In this document: piece after piece, positions 25,307-36,300 of the stretch
Position numbering within the stretch: the stretch's first letter is position 1
Layout of the letters: each line of letters opens with the position of its first letter
Assembly: GCF_023343835.1 (NCBI RefSeq)
Contig: NC_064442.1
Coordinates: 19,020,501 to 19,084,500 of the forward strand
From: Lagopus muta
Taxonomy: Eukaryota; Chordata; Aves; Galliformes; Phasianidae
DNA length: 64,000 bases
Direction: 5' to 3'
Position numbers and translations under genes: made by a program
The notes under the pieces: model-generated
Told to the model about the DNA's origin: nothing
The model's input: the letters and a program-made list of their open reading frames with translations, nothing else
Database searches by the model: none

Positions 25307-25879
25307 TCAGAACTCGGGATCTAAGGAGGGAAAGAAGCGATGTCAGGGCCCAGAACGATGGGGCTCAGGGCCACGGGCGCTCACGGCCACGGGGCCGGCA
25401 GCACAGGGAAGAGGAGGAGGCGGCCATACCCCACTTGTAGACCTGCGGCTCTTTCAGGGTCTCGTGCTCCACCTTGCACGTGTAGACAGCGTCGCTGCTG
25501 GGCGTGAAGTCGGCGTACACCAGGCGCTGGAAGCTCCAGTCGTCGTTGAAGGACATGTCGGAGTACTGCGCGCCCTCCATGGGCACGCCGTCCTTCATCA
25601 GCGTGATGGAGATCTTGGGCGGGTGGAAGCCGGACGCGAAGCAGTTGAGGACGTTCTTGGTGCCCGCGGAGGCGGGGAAGCGGGAGTACACCTGTACCTT
25701 GGGCGTCACTGCGGGGACGGAGGGGTGCTGAGCGGGGGGAGCCCCGCACGGGGAGCGACCCCAAAGGAGGGGTCAGCACCCCGCGCCCGCGCTCCCGCCC
25801 GGCCCCGGCACTCACGATCGGCCTGCGCCAGCCCGAGCAGGGCCACCAGGGCCACCAGCATCACCGCCGCCTTCCCCAT
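25307..25879 (-). CDS. B2M: Beta-2-microglobulin
   Basis: Invariant light chain of MHC class I, secreted and at the cell surface. Coding exons: 25879-25816 (signal peptide [20 protein letters not shown]), 25708-25430 (immunoglobulin C1 domain), 25320-25307 (DPEF and stop); exon 3 continues as UTR to a donor at 25286. The phase is consistent and gives 118 residues against 119 in chicken. The C1 domain shows the paired cysteines in [13 protein letters not shown] and YTCKVEHET, and ends EPQVYKW. The exon plan of signal, C1 domain, a few codons, then a 3'UTR exon is that of mammals. Compared with chicken B2M as I remember it, the segments [13 protein letters not shown] and SSDAVYTCK differ. The gene diverges from PATL2, with X, Y and ISRE sites upstream. 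It could not be any other family. Confidence 0.97.
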
Positions 25880-25958
25880 GGCTCCGCCGTCCGCTCCGCT
25901 CCGCGCTTCTCGGGGAATGGCCCCGCCCGCCGCTCGCTTGCGCCCGCCTGCACTGCAG

Positions 25959-25963
25959 CCAAT
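25959..25963 (-). promoter_or_regulatory. B2M: Y box (inverted CCAAT) of B2M
   Basis: On the minus strand the site reads CATTGGCTG, about 80 bases before the B2M ATG and 21 bases downstream of the X2 half-site. It is the NF-Y element of the SXY module used by MHC class I and B2M genes. Confidence 0.7.
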
Positions 25964-25984
25964 GGCGGCGCGGTAAGCCCCCCG

Positions 25985-26001
25985 CGTCACCTGTCTCCGG
26001 G
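25985..26001 (-). promoter_or_regulatory. B2M: X1/X2 box of B2M
   Basis: The minus strand reads CCCGGAGACAGGTGACG: an RFX-type X1 half (CCCGGAGACAG) joined to a CREB/ATF-type X2 half (TGACG). With the Y box at MHC-like spacing it forms the platform for the RFX, CREB and NF-Y complex that recruits NLRC5 or CIITA. Confidence 0.7.
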
Positions 26002-26047
26002 CAGAGCGGCGGTGTAGAGGTTACGGAGCCGGAGCGGCGCGGCCCAC

Positions 26048-26148
26048 GGCGCCTGCGCACGGCAGGAGCACCGCTTTCGCTTTCGGTTTCTCTTTCCCGA
26101 AAGCGGGTGGGCGTGGCCTAACGTGGGGGGGGGGGCTGCGCAGGCGCA
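26048..26148. promoter_or_regulatory. Two NRF1-like sites in the B2M/PATL2 shared promoter
   Basis: TGCGCAGGCGCA at 26137-26148 is a full palindromic NRF1 site, and GGCGCCTGCGCAC at 26048-26060 is close to one. They flank the ISRE in a CpG-rich stretch of 395 bp between the two start codons, as is common in bidirectional promoters. Confidence 0.6.
26073..26096 (-). promoter_or_regulatory. B2M: ISRE (interferon-stimulated response element)
   Basis: The minus strand reads GAGAAACCGAAAGCGAAAG, containing the GAAANNGAAA core plus a third GAAA. It lies about 195 bases before the B2M ATG and about 72 bases upstream of the X box, where IRF factors act on MHC class I pathway genes. Confidence 0.8.
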
Positions 26149-26274
26149 CTGAGTCGACGGGCGGTGCCGTGCGGCACGGCGCGTGCGCGACAGCGGCAGC
26201 GCGGGAAACCGTAAAAGGCGGCGGGCGGGGCAGCGCGGCCCCGTAGAGGGCGGCGGGGGTGGCGGGGCTGCGTC

Positions 26275-29200
26275 ATGGCGGAGGGCGGCGAGCCCGTGGT
26301 GAGTGCCCGCCCTGCCCTGACGCGGGGCTGTGCTGTCGCTGCGTTCGCTCTGAAGCCTTACCGGTGTCCCCGCTGCCGCCCCTTTCTTCCCCCAGATCCT
26401 CGAGGACTACCTGCTGGTGGAAGATGCTCCTCTGCTGGAGGAGATGGCCGAGGAAGACGAGGAGCTCGACCTGTACAATGAGATGACGTTTGGGCTGGGT
26501 AAGGTTAGAAGGAGCCCGGATTTGGGCTGACCACCAGCACCTGTAGGACTGCGGATGGAGGGGGCGGTGAGGAAGGTGGTCCTGAGCAGGGGGGTGGGGG
26601 TGTCTGTTTGCCCTCAGTGTGCTCTGCTTCTTCCTTCAAGACCGTGACTCCACTGAGGAGGATGCCACCAAAACCCCGGCGCCTCCAGAGAGGAGCCCTG
26701 AGCTGTTGGAGCCTGAGGAACAGCCCCAAGTGGTGGAGGGGCAGCCACCGACAGAGGAGCAGGGAGAGCTCCAGGGCCAAGGTGGGACAGAGGCAGAGGC
26801 TGAGCAGGTGGGCTCTGAGGAGGAGGAGGAAGAAGAGGAGGAAGAGCAAGGAGTTGAGGAACAGGAGGATGAGGAGGAACCCAACGACTTGGGAGACCCA
26901 GCAGTGATGAGAGCTGTACAGAGCAAGCCCACGCTGGAGGTGATGCCTGGTTGGGGTGGGATGGGACCCTGAGTGAAATCCCTGGGGTCCCCCGGTGCCC
27001 AAGCAGAGTCGGTGGTGTGGTCCTGCTGCTCCTTTCTCCATCTTTGTACTGTGGACTGTGTCCCATGGGGGGCCAAGGGGTGGTTCTGGGAGGTAACAAG
27101 GTCGCGCCCATGGTGCTTTTGCAAAGTGTACATCACTAACTGTTCTCTTTGCTCTCAGAGCCAGGACTCAGCGGTGCTGGACAGCAGGATCGGCTCTGAC
27201 TGGGCAGAATTTGGCCAAGAGGACATGGTAAAAACATCCCCTCCACACTAGTAACAGAGACTGAGTGTCTCTTGCCTCTCCTCTCCCCGTGCTGATCTCT
27301 GTTTGTCTTCCAGCTGGCAATGGACCCCATGGCATGGGGCTCTTGCCCCAGCAGCATTCCACCCCACCACATGCTAGAGGTGTGTCCTTGGGGCTCTCCC
27401 TGTGTGTCCCTTATGGTGCTGAGCAGTCAAGGCTCCATTTCCTTCATCTGCCACCTCCTCCCACAGGACAAAGCCATCCTGCAGGTCCTGGAGAGGCCAC
27501 CTACTGCCACCAACATGGCCCTCGACTTCCTCGGCTCCCCTGTGCAGAGGGGGTATGTGGGTTCCCCACGGCACAAGCGCCCTGACTTCAGGGGGATGTC
27601 CCCCAAGTCTTTCCCCCAGCACTTCCTCCAGCAGGTACAGGTTTTCAGAGACTCTTGTTTTGCTCCTCTGCCTTCCCTGCTCCAGAAGCTGTCCCAAGCT
27701 CTGAGATGCTTCTATGTTGTATGGGACCTATTATGAGGCTGGGATTTGTGGCTGTGCCTTGCTGATCCCAGTAACATCTTACTCCTGCAGCAGCCTCTGA
27801 TACCATGCTCCACATCCTCCCCTCGGCCCTTCCCACCACCCCGCAGAGCCTCTTCTTTCTTTACTTCCAACCAGGTAATGGAGTGAGCTGTTGGCCACTA
27901 ACCCCACAGATGGTGCTATGTCCTGGAAGATGCTTCTGAGCATGTCTCAGCATCTCTCCTAAGTGACAGCCTTTGCAGCTCAGTCTCATCCTGGGCACTC
28001 TTCTTTATCTTTGATGGGGATGGTTATAGCTGTTGCTTCTTAAATACATTTATCCTGATGTTCCTGCACTGGGCCTGTTTGGTAGCACGTTGGAGCACCT
28101 TTGATGGACCTGGGCTGTACCAGGCAGCAGCATAACACTAGAGTACCCTTGCCTTGCCCAGATATGGGAGCACAATGTGGCTTTGGTAGAGCCCAGCCAT
28201 CCCTCCAGGTGCCCCTGGACAGCAGGGTGCCCTGCCACCTGACCACTTTTCCCTTCCTTTCCAGTCTGCAGGGTACATCTCTCCAGGCCCTTTCAGTCCC
28301 CTGTCGCCCAACATTGGCACTCCACCACGGTCTCTCGCCATGCACTTTGGCCCAATGTCTCATTCTCTGGATCCTTCTGTCTTCTTCAGCCCCTCCACCA
28401 GTGGCCAGCTCAACCTCAGGTAGCAGGGATGGCGAGTGGGGTGCCTGCCTGGGGGCAGGGGAGGGGTGCTGCAGCCCTCATAGAAGCTGGTAGCTCCGTG
28501 GGGGTGGCTCAAGTGTGGGAGCTGAGCTGTGGTTGTGATGGTGAGGAGGCATCTGGTCTGGGTGAGGTCAGGATGGACAGCATGCCATGGGCACGTCACC
28601 ATCTGTTGTCTGAAGGTCAAGGGAGCTGGTGGCCCTTGTGGCACTCAGCCAAGACCTGAGATGCGTCCTGAACGCATCAGAGATGCGTTGGAGCTGCTGT
28701 ATTGTCTTCAGTCCTCATTGTCCTTTTGCAGCATGCCCAGCCACCTCACTCAGCTGCACCCGCAGCACCAGCGCATCCTGACCCAGCGGCAGCAGCAGGG
28801 TGGGACATTGCAGAGGTATAGGGTTTACAGGGGGGGCTTAGGGGTGCCTCAGGGGGGATCTGAGTGCTCACAGTAGGCTGTGGTCTTCCCTGTGACAGCG
28901 TCTCCCCCAAGAAGCTGTGGTCCCCTAAAGCTGACCCTTGTGCTGGGCTGATGACCTGCAAGGAGAAGGACTGGGTTGTCAAGGTGGAGATGATCCAGCT
29001 GCAGAGTGAGAACTTGGATGATGATTATTACTACCAGGTGAGCTGCTTCTGTGGGGTCTTGTGGTCACCCAGCTCCTTGGAGCTACACATTCACACCTGA
29101 GGAAGCTGGAAAATGCAGGGGCTTGAGGTGCTGAGCCCTGTGCAGGAATGGGACAGGATGGTCCTATGTTGTCCTTCTGGCTGCCTGCAGACCTACTACC

Positions 29201-31806
29201 ACCGGCTGGAGCGCAAGCAGGCAGAGGAAGAGCTGCTGGGTGGGCGCAACAAGCAGGAGCCCCCCAAACTGGTGACACCGTTCATCCAGAAAGTGGAGAC
29301 CTACAATTCTGGTGAGGGGCTGTTGCTGAGGTTGGGATATGGGGCATGGGACACACTCTTACCACGCTCACGCTCTCTTCCAGTGGTGCGCATTGCCGGC
29401 TCGCTGGGCCAGGTCGCTGTATCCACCTGCTACAGCCCCCGGCGGGCCATCGATGCTGTGCACCATGCCCTGGTGGAGGAGGTAGGTGAAGGGGGACACC
29501 GGGCTCCAAGCTTCCTTCCATGTCTTGGAGAAGTTTAGGAGGAGCGATAGGAGCTACCCTGGCTCTGGGTGTCGGATGGGGCACGCAGTAGGGCTGCGTG
29601 TCACTTTTATGGCATCAGCAGGGTGGAATGGGACAGCCGGTGGTGGCTGTGGCCGCTGTGCAGGGTTGGTCTTTGTCCTGAAGCCACTTTGATCCCCAGG
29701 GAGCAGCTGGCCCAGAGCTGTGCTGGCAGCGGTGTCTGGTGCTGGCTGTAACTGTGCCTTCCTTTCTCCCCTCCTGAAGGCTGCGGGGAGCCACCGGCTT
29801 CGAGCACTGCACAGGATTGAGAGGGTGAGTGGCGGTGGCCCCGCTTTGCGGCATGCTGGGATGGAGCAGAGGCTTGTCCAAGGAGCTCTGTGGGGGAGGT
29901 CTGCCTGGATGTGGGGGTTTTGAACATTCAGCAAATGCTCCAAGCTGGCCACTTATCTCTTGGCATTTCTTTAGCTGTTCCTGCAACTGCTGGAGGTGGA
30001 AGAGATGCAGCGGAAGATGTCCTTAGCCACAGAAGAGCAGGAGCACAAGACCCAGGAAGTGGGACGGATCTATCAGGCCCTGAATATCAGAGCCTGCAGC
30101 AGTGAGGAGTAAGATATGCTGTGGTGAAGTAGGGGTGGGCAGCACGCCCTGATCCTAGCTGTGTTCCCTGTAATCATGTGTAATGGGATTCTGTCCTCTG
30201 TGCATCACCCTAATTTGTGGTGCCCCTATCTACAAGCCTTGTCCTCCACTGAAGATGCGTGGGAGTGAGGGAGATGTCAGTTCATCTCCTAGATGGGCAG
30301 AAGGGCTTCGGGTCTCTCAGGGTTTGTGCCAATGGGAGCCTTCATCCCCAGGGAGGCAGAGGATGAGTTCCTGCAGGTCCTGTGTGTTCGGAAAGGCAAG
30401 AAACTCACAGCACGGCTGCTGCCCCACCTGGCCCCAGAGCAAGCAGAGAAGATCCTGCTGACCATCACCCACCACCTGCCTTTCCTCATGAAGAAGGATG
30501 TGCCAGATGAGGCGAGCACCTCCAGCCTGGGGCAGGGGGTGCTGGGTTGCTTTCTTCTATCCCTTTTCCTGGAACTGGCTATCTTGCTGGGTCTCAGCTA
30601 GGCTGGGTGGATGGTTGGGTTGACGTGGGAAAATGGCCTATGAAGGGTAGGCTCAGAGCTTTGCTTCCCCTGTTGAAGTGGAGAAGGAGGAAGGTTGCCA
30701 GGAGGTGTTAGGGTAGTTCTGGTGGACATGTATCCCTAGGATGTGTGGTGGTCCCTGAATGTGGGATGCAGGCATTTGGGCTAGGACTCAAGGATGGGGA
30801 TGGGACTGCTGTGGGTCAAGCAGTCTCAGATCCCTGCTCTCCCCTCTGCCCTGCCCAGTCTCTCCCCCTGCTCTACAGCCCTTTGAATGAGGTGGTGGGC
30901 AGGATGACCTTCAGCAGGCTCATTGAGGTCCTGCAGGAGATGACCAGGACCCTGCCTGAGTCTACTGAGCTCCCACTCACTATGGCCTTGAAGAACCAGG
31001 TATGTTGGTATCCCCACTATCCAAAAGGCACCGCAGATGAACAGGCAGCCATGATACAGTTCCTGGTGCATCCCCACAGTTTGGCATCTCCTTGCTCTAC
31101 TCCCTGCTGAGCCGTGGCGAGGGACTGTTGTCCTCTGAGACACCACTGGAGCCACACATTGGGGACTTTGAGACATGGTGAGGAGATGGGACCTCAAACG
31201 TGGCTGGGGCTGGCTGATCAATGCAATACTTACTGTCTCCTTGGTGTCCCCAGGACAGACACTGTATTCCTGGTTGCTCGGGAGCTGTCACAAGTGCCCA
31301 AGGCTTTGCTGGTAGAGCCACTTTTTTTGCCCAGCAATCTCCTCTCGCTCTTCTGCCGCTACCTGGACAAGCAGACTGTCCACCACCTGGAGGCCAAGAT
31401 GGAGTGAGTACTGCCTGGTGCTGCCCTGTAGAGAAAAGGGATCTGTTGGGACCAGATCTTTGGGAAGAGAAGTGGTAGATATGCAAGTCTGCAGACCCCC
31501 ATTATGCTGGAGGACACGAGCCCACACAGAGCAAGCGGTTTGCCCCCCTGCTGGTCCCTAGTGCCATGAAACTTGCAGTGCTTGGACTTGAGCAGATCTG
31601 GTGTGCATCTTTCCGGGATGAATAAAAGTGGGGGCAGAAAACTGGGGAATCCCTACTGCAGTCTGGCTGGCAAGCTCTAGGTGGTGGCTGGGCTGGTAGG
31701 CTCCTGGTGGCTGCCACCAGTGTGGTGTGACAAACCTGATACTTCAACCTTGCTCCTTCTCCATAGGTGCTCCCCACTGCCGTCGGAGGCTCCCATGCTA
31801 TGCTAG
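26275..31806 (+). CDS. PATL2: PATL2, PAT1 homolog 2
   Basis: PATL2 (Xenopus P100/Pat1a) is an oocyte RNA-binding repressor of translation. Exons: 26275-26298, 26396-26498, 26641-26939, 27159-27227, 27314-27379, 27467-27634, 27791-27874, 28265-28419, 28732-28815, 28899-29037, 29191-29311, 29384-29481, 29780-29824, 29975-30108, 30352-30511, 30859-30999, 31080-31177, 31254-31403, 31767-31806. Phases agree and give 725 residues, longer than human (about 543). The N-terminus has an acidic [17 protein letters not shown] block like PATL1, a Glu-rich stretch in exon 3 and [12 protein letters not shown] Pro-rich middle follows, then the PAT1 C-terminal domain from [16 protein letters not shown] to [16 protein letters not shown], including [13 protein letters not shown] and [16 protein letters not shown]. 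The exon 15 donor is GC, or GT 27 bases later. The exon 7 acceptor is a CAGCAG pair. Paired AATAAA lie at 32023-32033. Confidence 0.95.
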
Positions 31807-32022
31807 GCCCTGAGAGTGAGACAGAGCCAATGCAAGGACTTTGAGTTTTGAAGCAACCGCAACTCGGGTGCTGGGCACTTTGGGTGAGCCGTGTGCTGGC
31901 TGGGGACGTGGGTAACTTATTTTGGCCTCACACCCTGCAGCAGCGCTTGGCAGGTGCTGAGGCCACTCTGCACTGGGGCGCTGGGAGCACCTGCAGGGGG
32001 TGAGTTTGTGTATAGCACTTGA

Positions 32023-32033
32023 AATAAAATAAA
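32023..32033 (+). other. PATL2: PATL2 poly(A) signals
   Basis: Two overlapping AATAAA hexamers (32023-32028 and 32028-32033) lie 217 bases after the stop, followed by GGTGATTA. Confidence 0.8.
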
Positions 32034-32599
32034 AAGGTGATTAACAAGCGCTTGCAGCTCCTGTGGGTGGCCTCTGCTGTGTGCGAGTAACCTGGATCTG
32101 ATAGAGGCATTGTTGGAGCACGGGCCTGGAGACACAGGTTGGGGATAGAGAGCATCCAAGAGTGCAGAAAGAAACAGAAGACCCAGAAGGAAGTTAAAGA
32201 GAATTGTAGGAAAAGGCAGTGATGAAAGTGGATGTGGAAGTGTTGGAGGGTCACGGCTTGCTTAGATCTGAGTGGCAGGGAGATGAGCAGAGAAAGGAAA
32301 GGTCTGCACACAGGAGGGGACACAGTGGGGTATCTGTGCACAGGAAGAGCGGTTTGAACACATGGCTGAGGACAAAGCCCCTCTTATGCTGAGGGCTTGG
32401 AGGTGTCATGATGGAACACTTTGGAGTTACAGTGTCATCTTTCCGTTATTTAAATATGGCTATGACTGTCACAGCTTACCCCCAGGTCTGCCTCTAGGAC
32501 CGAGGGGTGCCTAGATATAATACTTAGGGTTTAGATATCTTGGTGGTGGCTGCCTGACTTTTCTAGCCTGTACAGTGGCATTCCTCCTAATCCTATGGG

Positions 32600-32870
32600 G
32601 GGGCATCATAGAATCGCAGACTTCCTGGGCTGTGAGGGCACACTGCTGGCTCATTGCCTGCTCCCCTCCCCAGGTCCTTTTTGGCAGGGCTGTGCTCCAT
32701 CCTTACACCTCCAGCTTGTGCTGATAGCAGCTGTTCCATGTCCCAGATGCACACCTTGCACTTGGCTTTGCTGGACCCAGTGAGGTTCTCCTGAGCCCAT
32801 TGCTCAGCCTGCCTGGGTTCCTCTGGAGGACATCTGTCTCGTGCACTTGGATAACTGGCACATCAAAAAT
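32600..32870 (-). mobile_element. Decayed CR1 LINE fragment
   Basis: The plus strand begins ATCATAGAATCGCAGAC, the reverse complement of the CR1 3' terminus, then passes to ACACTGCTGGCTCATTG, AGGTCCTTTTTGGCAGGGCT and CACCTTGCACTTGGCTTTG, which belong further upstream in ORF2. The intervening part is missing, so the copy has an internal deletion. Divergence is high. Confidence 0.75.
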
Positions 32871-33235
32871 AGTTCAGGATGCCTGTATTAAAGCATCTGG
32901 CTTTAGCATGTAGAGAGGTTGAAACTGAACACCCAAAAGCAGCTTCAGAGCTCTGATAGTCTTTGCCTCGCAGCTTTCGAGGTGAGGACAGGCAACGTGC
33001 TGTTCTCTATTCCCTGCAGAGCGCAGCCCGATGGGGATGGGGGAGATAAGGAGGCACAGGGGCAGCTTGCAGCTACCATGGCACCGCTCCCACGAAGGCC
33101 GTGCTCGGGCGAGGGCTCTTTTTGCCCTTCGGCTGTGATTTTCAGTATCCCAGCAGGGGCGCCGGGCTGCAAGACGGCAGATAATGGCACGCATGTCGGC
33201 GGGCCCGCCGAGCCTCCCGGAGCCGCTCATTGGCT

Positions 33236-33246
33236 CCCCCTGCTGG
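33236..33246 (-). promoter_or_regulatory. CTCF-like motif in the SNX1 promoter
   Basis: The plus strand reads CCCCCTGCTGGCC, the reverse complement of GGCCAGCAGGGGG, a CTCF core in reverse orientation. It is about 120 bp before the SNX1 ATG. Confidence 0.45.
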
Positions 33247-33366
33247 CCGATAGCCGGCTATGCCCAATCGCGAGGCTCCGCCCGTCCCTTAGCTCCGCCC
33301 CCACGCTTTAAGTAGTGGCGGGGACTTCCGGTCTCGCCTGTCGCGGGCGGAAGCGGCGGCGCGGAG

Positions 33367-36300
33367 ATGGCGTCGGGCGGTGCCGGCGGCTCCCGCTCCC
33401 CCTCCCCGGGGCCGCACTTGCCCCCGCCCTTCCCACCGTCCTCCGCCGACGGCGACGGCGCCGACAGCGACACGGAGGGGGAGGACATCTTCGCTAGCAC
33501 CGTGAGTCTGGAGGGGGAAACACCGGGGCGCGGTGGGGCTTCCCGGGCCCGCTTTGCTCCGCGCTCAGGAATGTTTGGGGCCTGCTGAGCCGGAGGGCCG
33601 CAGGCCTTAGTGCGAATCGCGCCTCCCCGAGCAGGAAACGGCGCTGCTCGGCTAAAGCCGCTTATCGGGCGCTTAACGCGGTTGTTAGAGCAGCTGTCAT
33701 AACTAACGCTCGGTGCGCTCCTCTTGAGCAGAGCGCTCCTGTGCGGGTAGAGCTGTCAGCTCGGCGTCCGCCCCTGTGCTGAGTGCCGGGCTGGGGGCCT
33801 GAGGAGCCACAGAGGCCCCGATGGTTCGTGTGCTGGAGGTGCTGGGCACTGTTATGGGCTGCTCTGAAGGAGGCTGCGGTTCTCTTATAGCAAGAAGTGG
33901 AGAGCGGGGCGTGGTACTTCTGTGTTCTTAGAAACTAAGGCAGACTGAAAGCCAAGAGTAGATAGCTCTCTTCAGCATTTGAGGCTCATCAAGGAAACTT
34001 CAGCAGTCACCTTGCCTTGTCTGCGGAGAGCTTCTTGCTGGCTTGGGAGCTTTTCCACAGCTCCTGTGTGGGAGCAGAGGGTCTGAATGACCCTGCACAC
34101 AGAGCTTCTGTTAGCTGGGCTGTGAGACGGAGGATTGGGTGCCACTTGAAAAGCAAATTGCCACAGGCCTGCACCACCAGCAGCAAAATCTTGACTTTTA
34201 CAAGGGGTTTTGTGTTGGCATGCTCACCCGAGGCTCACTGGTGCTGCTTGCTTGGCCTGAGTGGTGCTGCTGCCAGTGTGCAAACAGAAGGGCTGGGTCT
34301 CCCAGGGCTGCTGAGAGCTGTTGCAATCTGTGTACTCAACCTGGATTATGAAGGGTGCTGGAAGGGAAGCAGCCTCTGGCCGTTGTGCGTGCTGGGTTTG
34401 TAGTGGTGACCCTGTGTGGTAGCGTCTGGACCTCCTCAGCATTAATGACTGCTTGTGTCCTTTTAATTGTTTTAAAGAGCAAACCCCCGGCACCAAAAAG
34501 GGAATTGCTTCTTCCTGTGAACAACAGCTCCAAAGAGAATGGAGTTCGTGTAGAGCAAGATGATCAGGACCTGTTTGCAGGTGAGTCTGCATCTCTGAGC
34601 CCTTACTGGTGCTTTCTGAACTGTAAGCTTAGAGTCATCTGTGTTCTAGCCATGATTTGCCTGTGCTTAGGCTGCTTGCTCTGAGCTATCACAACTCCTT
34701 ATCTCTCAAGCTTATGCTGTGCTCTGGGAGTGCTGAGTACTTGTGGTGTGTTTGGGAAGGTCCTGTAGCCTCCTCCAGGTCTCTCACTTAATCATGTGGC
34801 AGGATTAACTGCCTGCAAGGTGAAGAGGCCTAAAAATGGGCTTTTGTTGAACTGCAAGGCAGTGTGTCCTTCTACACCTGGAAGGCCTTTGCTCTCTAAC
34901 TTTTCCTCCCTCTGCGCAGATAGAGGAAGCGTGTCTAGCAGGGATCTGGTGGTCCCCAGGAACAGGGAATGTAACACCCCTCTGTGGGGGGAAGCAAGGA
35001 GGGTTGGACCTTACCCAGCAATCCTGTTCCTTGTCTGAGCATGACACCTCTGGCACAGGCATCTGAAAGTCAGTTCTGGACATATCTGGTAACAGGTAGA
35101 AGCTTTGACTTCCTCTGGTGGATGAGTGTCCTGGGAAGGAGTCAGTCTAGGTGCAGTGTTAAAATTCAGTTTGTCTGTAGCTTTTTGTAGTGTGCAGCTG
35201 CTGGTAGCACACAGCAAGGAACTCCTGACCGCCTCTCTGGAGTAAGTTTCCATTAACAAAACGTTCAGCTGCGTTGATCAAATGCCCTTACTGCAGCGAA
35301 GCTGTGTGAGGTTGTGCTGTTCCCAGTACATACAGATGTCTTCCCTGTGTTTCTTGAATGCTGATTAAGACTGTTGTTGCTGCCTAGGTCCCGTGAGCCT
35401 CTCTGAAAATGCTGACGTTTTTAGAAACCCAAAGTAGAGAGGCTGACTCTTGCCAACTTCTTTTGACAGATGCCACTGTAGAATTGTCTCTAGACAGCAC
35501 ACAGAACAACCAGAAGAAGGAACTGGCCAAAGCATCCAATCCTGCCCCCTCATTAGAAGTAGCTGCAAGCTCTTCTTCCAGAAACCCTCCAAAGAGCTAT
35601 GAGGAGGTGAGAACTGCTCTCAGCTTTCCAACTTGCCCTGCTGGTTTGGGACCTGGAGTTGGCAGGAACCTGTCTGTTTACTTAGATGGGAACCTGCATC
35701 TAACGATGTAATTAATGTAATTGGCACATTGGATGCCCTGGCTTTATCTCGGGCTGTCAGTCTGGGGCTTGAAGTGGGGCTCAGGTGAGCCTTGCTCCTG
35801 TGGAAGCGTGGTGATGCAGGCTGCTTCCAGTGCTGAGCAAGCGGCTGAGCTGAGGGTCTGAGCTCTGACTGAGAGTTCCAGCTCCCTCTGTTGCCACAGA
35901 TGGGGCTATGTGGTGGAACTGCTCTCATGTGGATATAAAAAAGTCTCTTGGGTGATTTGGGAGCTCAGATTTCTTAAGTGGAACTTGTGGTCTGGTTGCC
36001 AAGCTCAGTTAGGCGGAGCTCTGCCTAATTCTGTGTCCTTTTCCTGTTGAGAAATGAGTACTATTTTGGTGACGAGCAGAGAGCTCCTGTTCTGCCCCTC
36101 AAGCAGCCTGAAATCACGAGGACTCTGCAGTACTGTCATTGTTGCAGGCTGGCTTCAGGCTGGCTCAAGCAAAGCAACTCAGAACCTGGGCAGAATGCTG
36201 GGCTGATTAGTGAACCGAGAAGCTCTCATCTTCAGGTTCTTAAACAAGAGGCTGTGTGGGGCAGATGCTTTACCTTGACCTTGCTAATGAGGAGCTGTAA

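Larger units (their letters stand above)
32034..33310. other. PATL2-SNX1 intergenic region
   Basis: No gene is seen. It holds a decayed CR1 fragment (32600-32870) and, from about 33170, the CpG-rich SNX1 promoter with a CTCF-like motif on the minus strand (33236-33246) and an ETS-type ACTTCCGG just before the start region. Confidence 0.65.
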
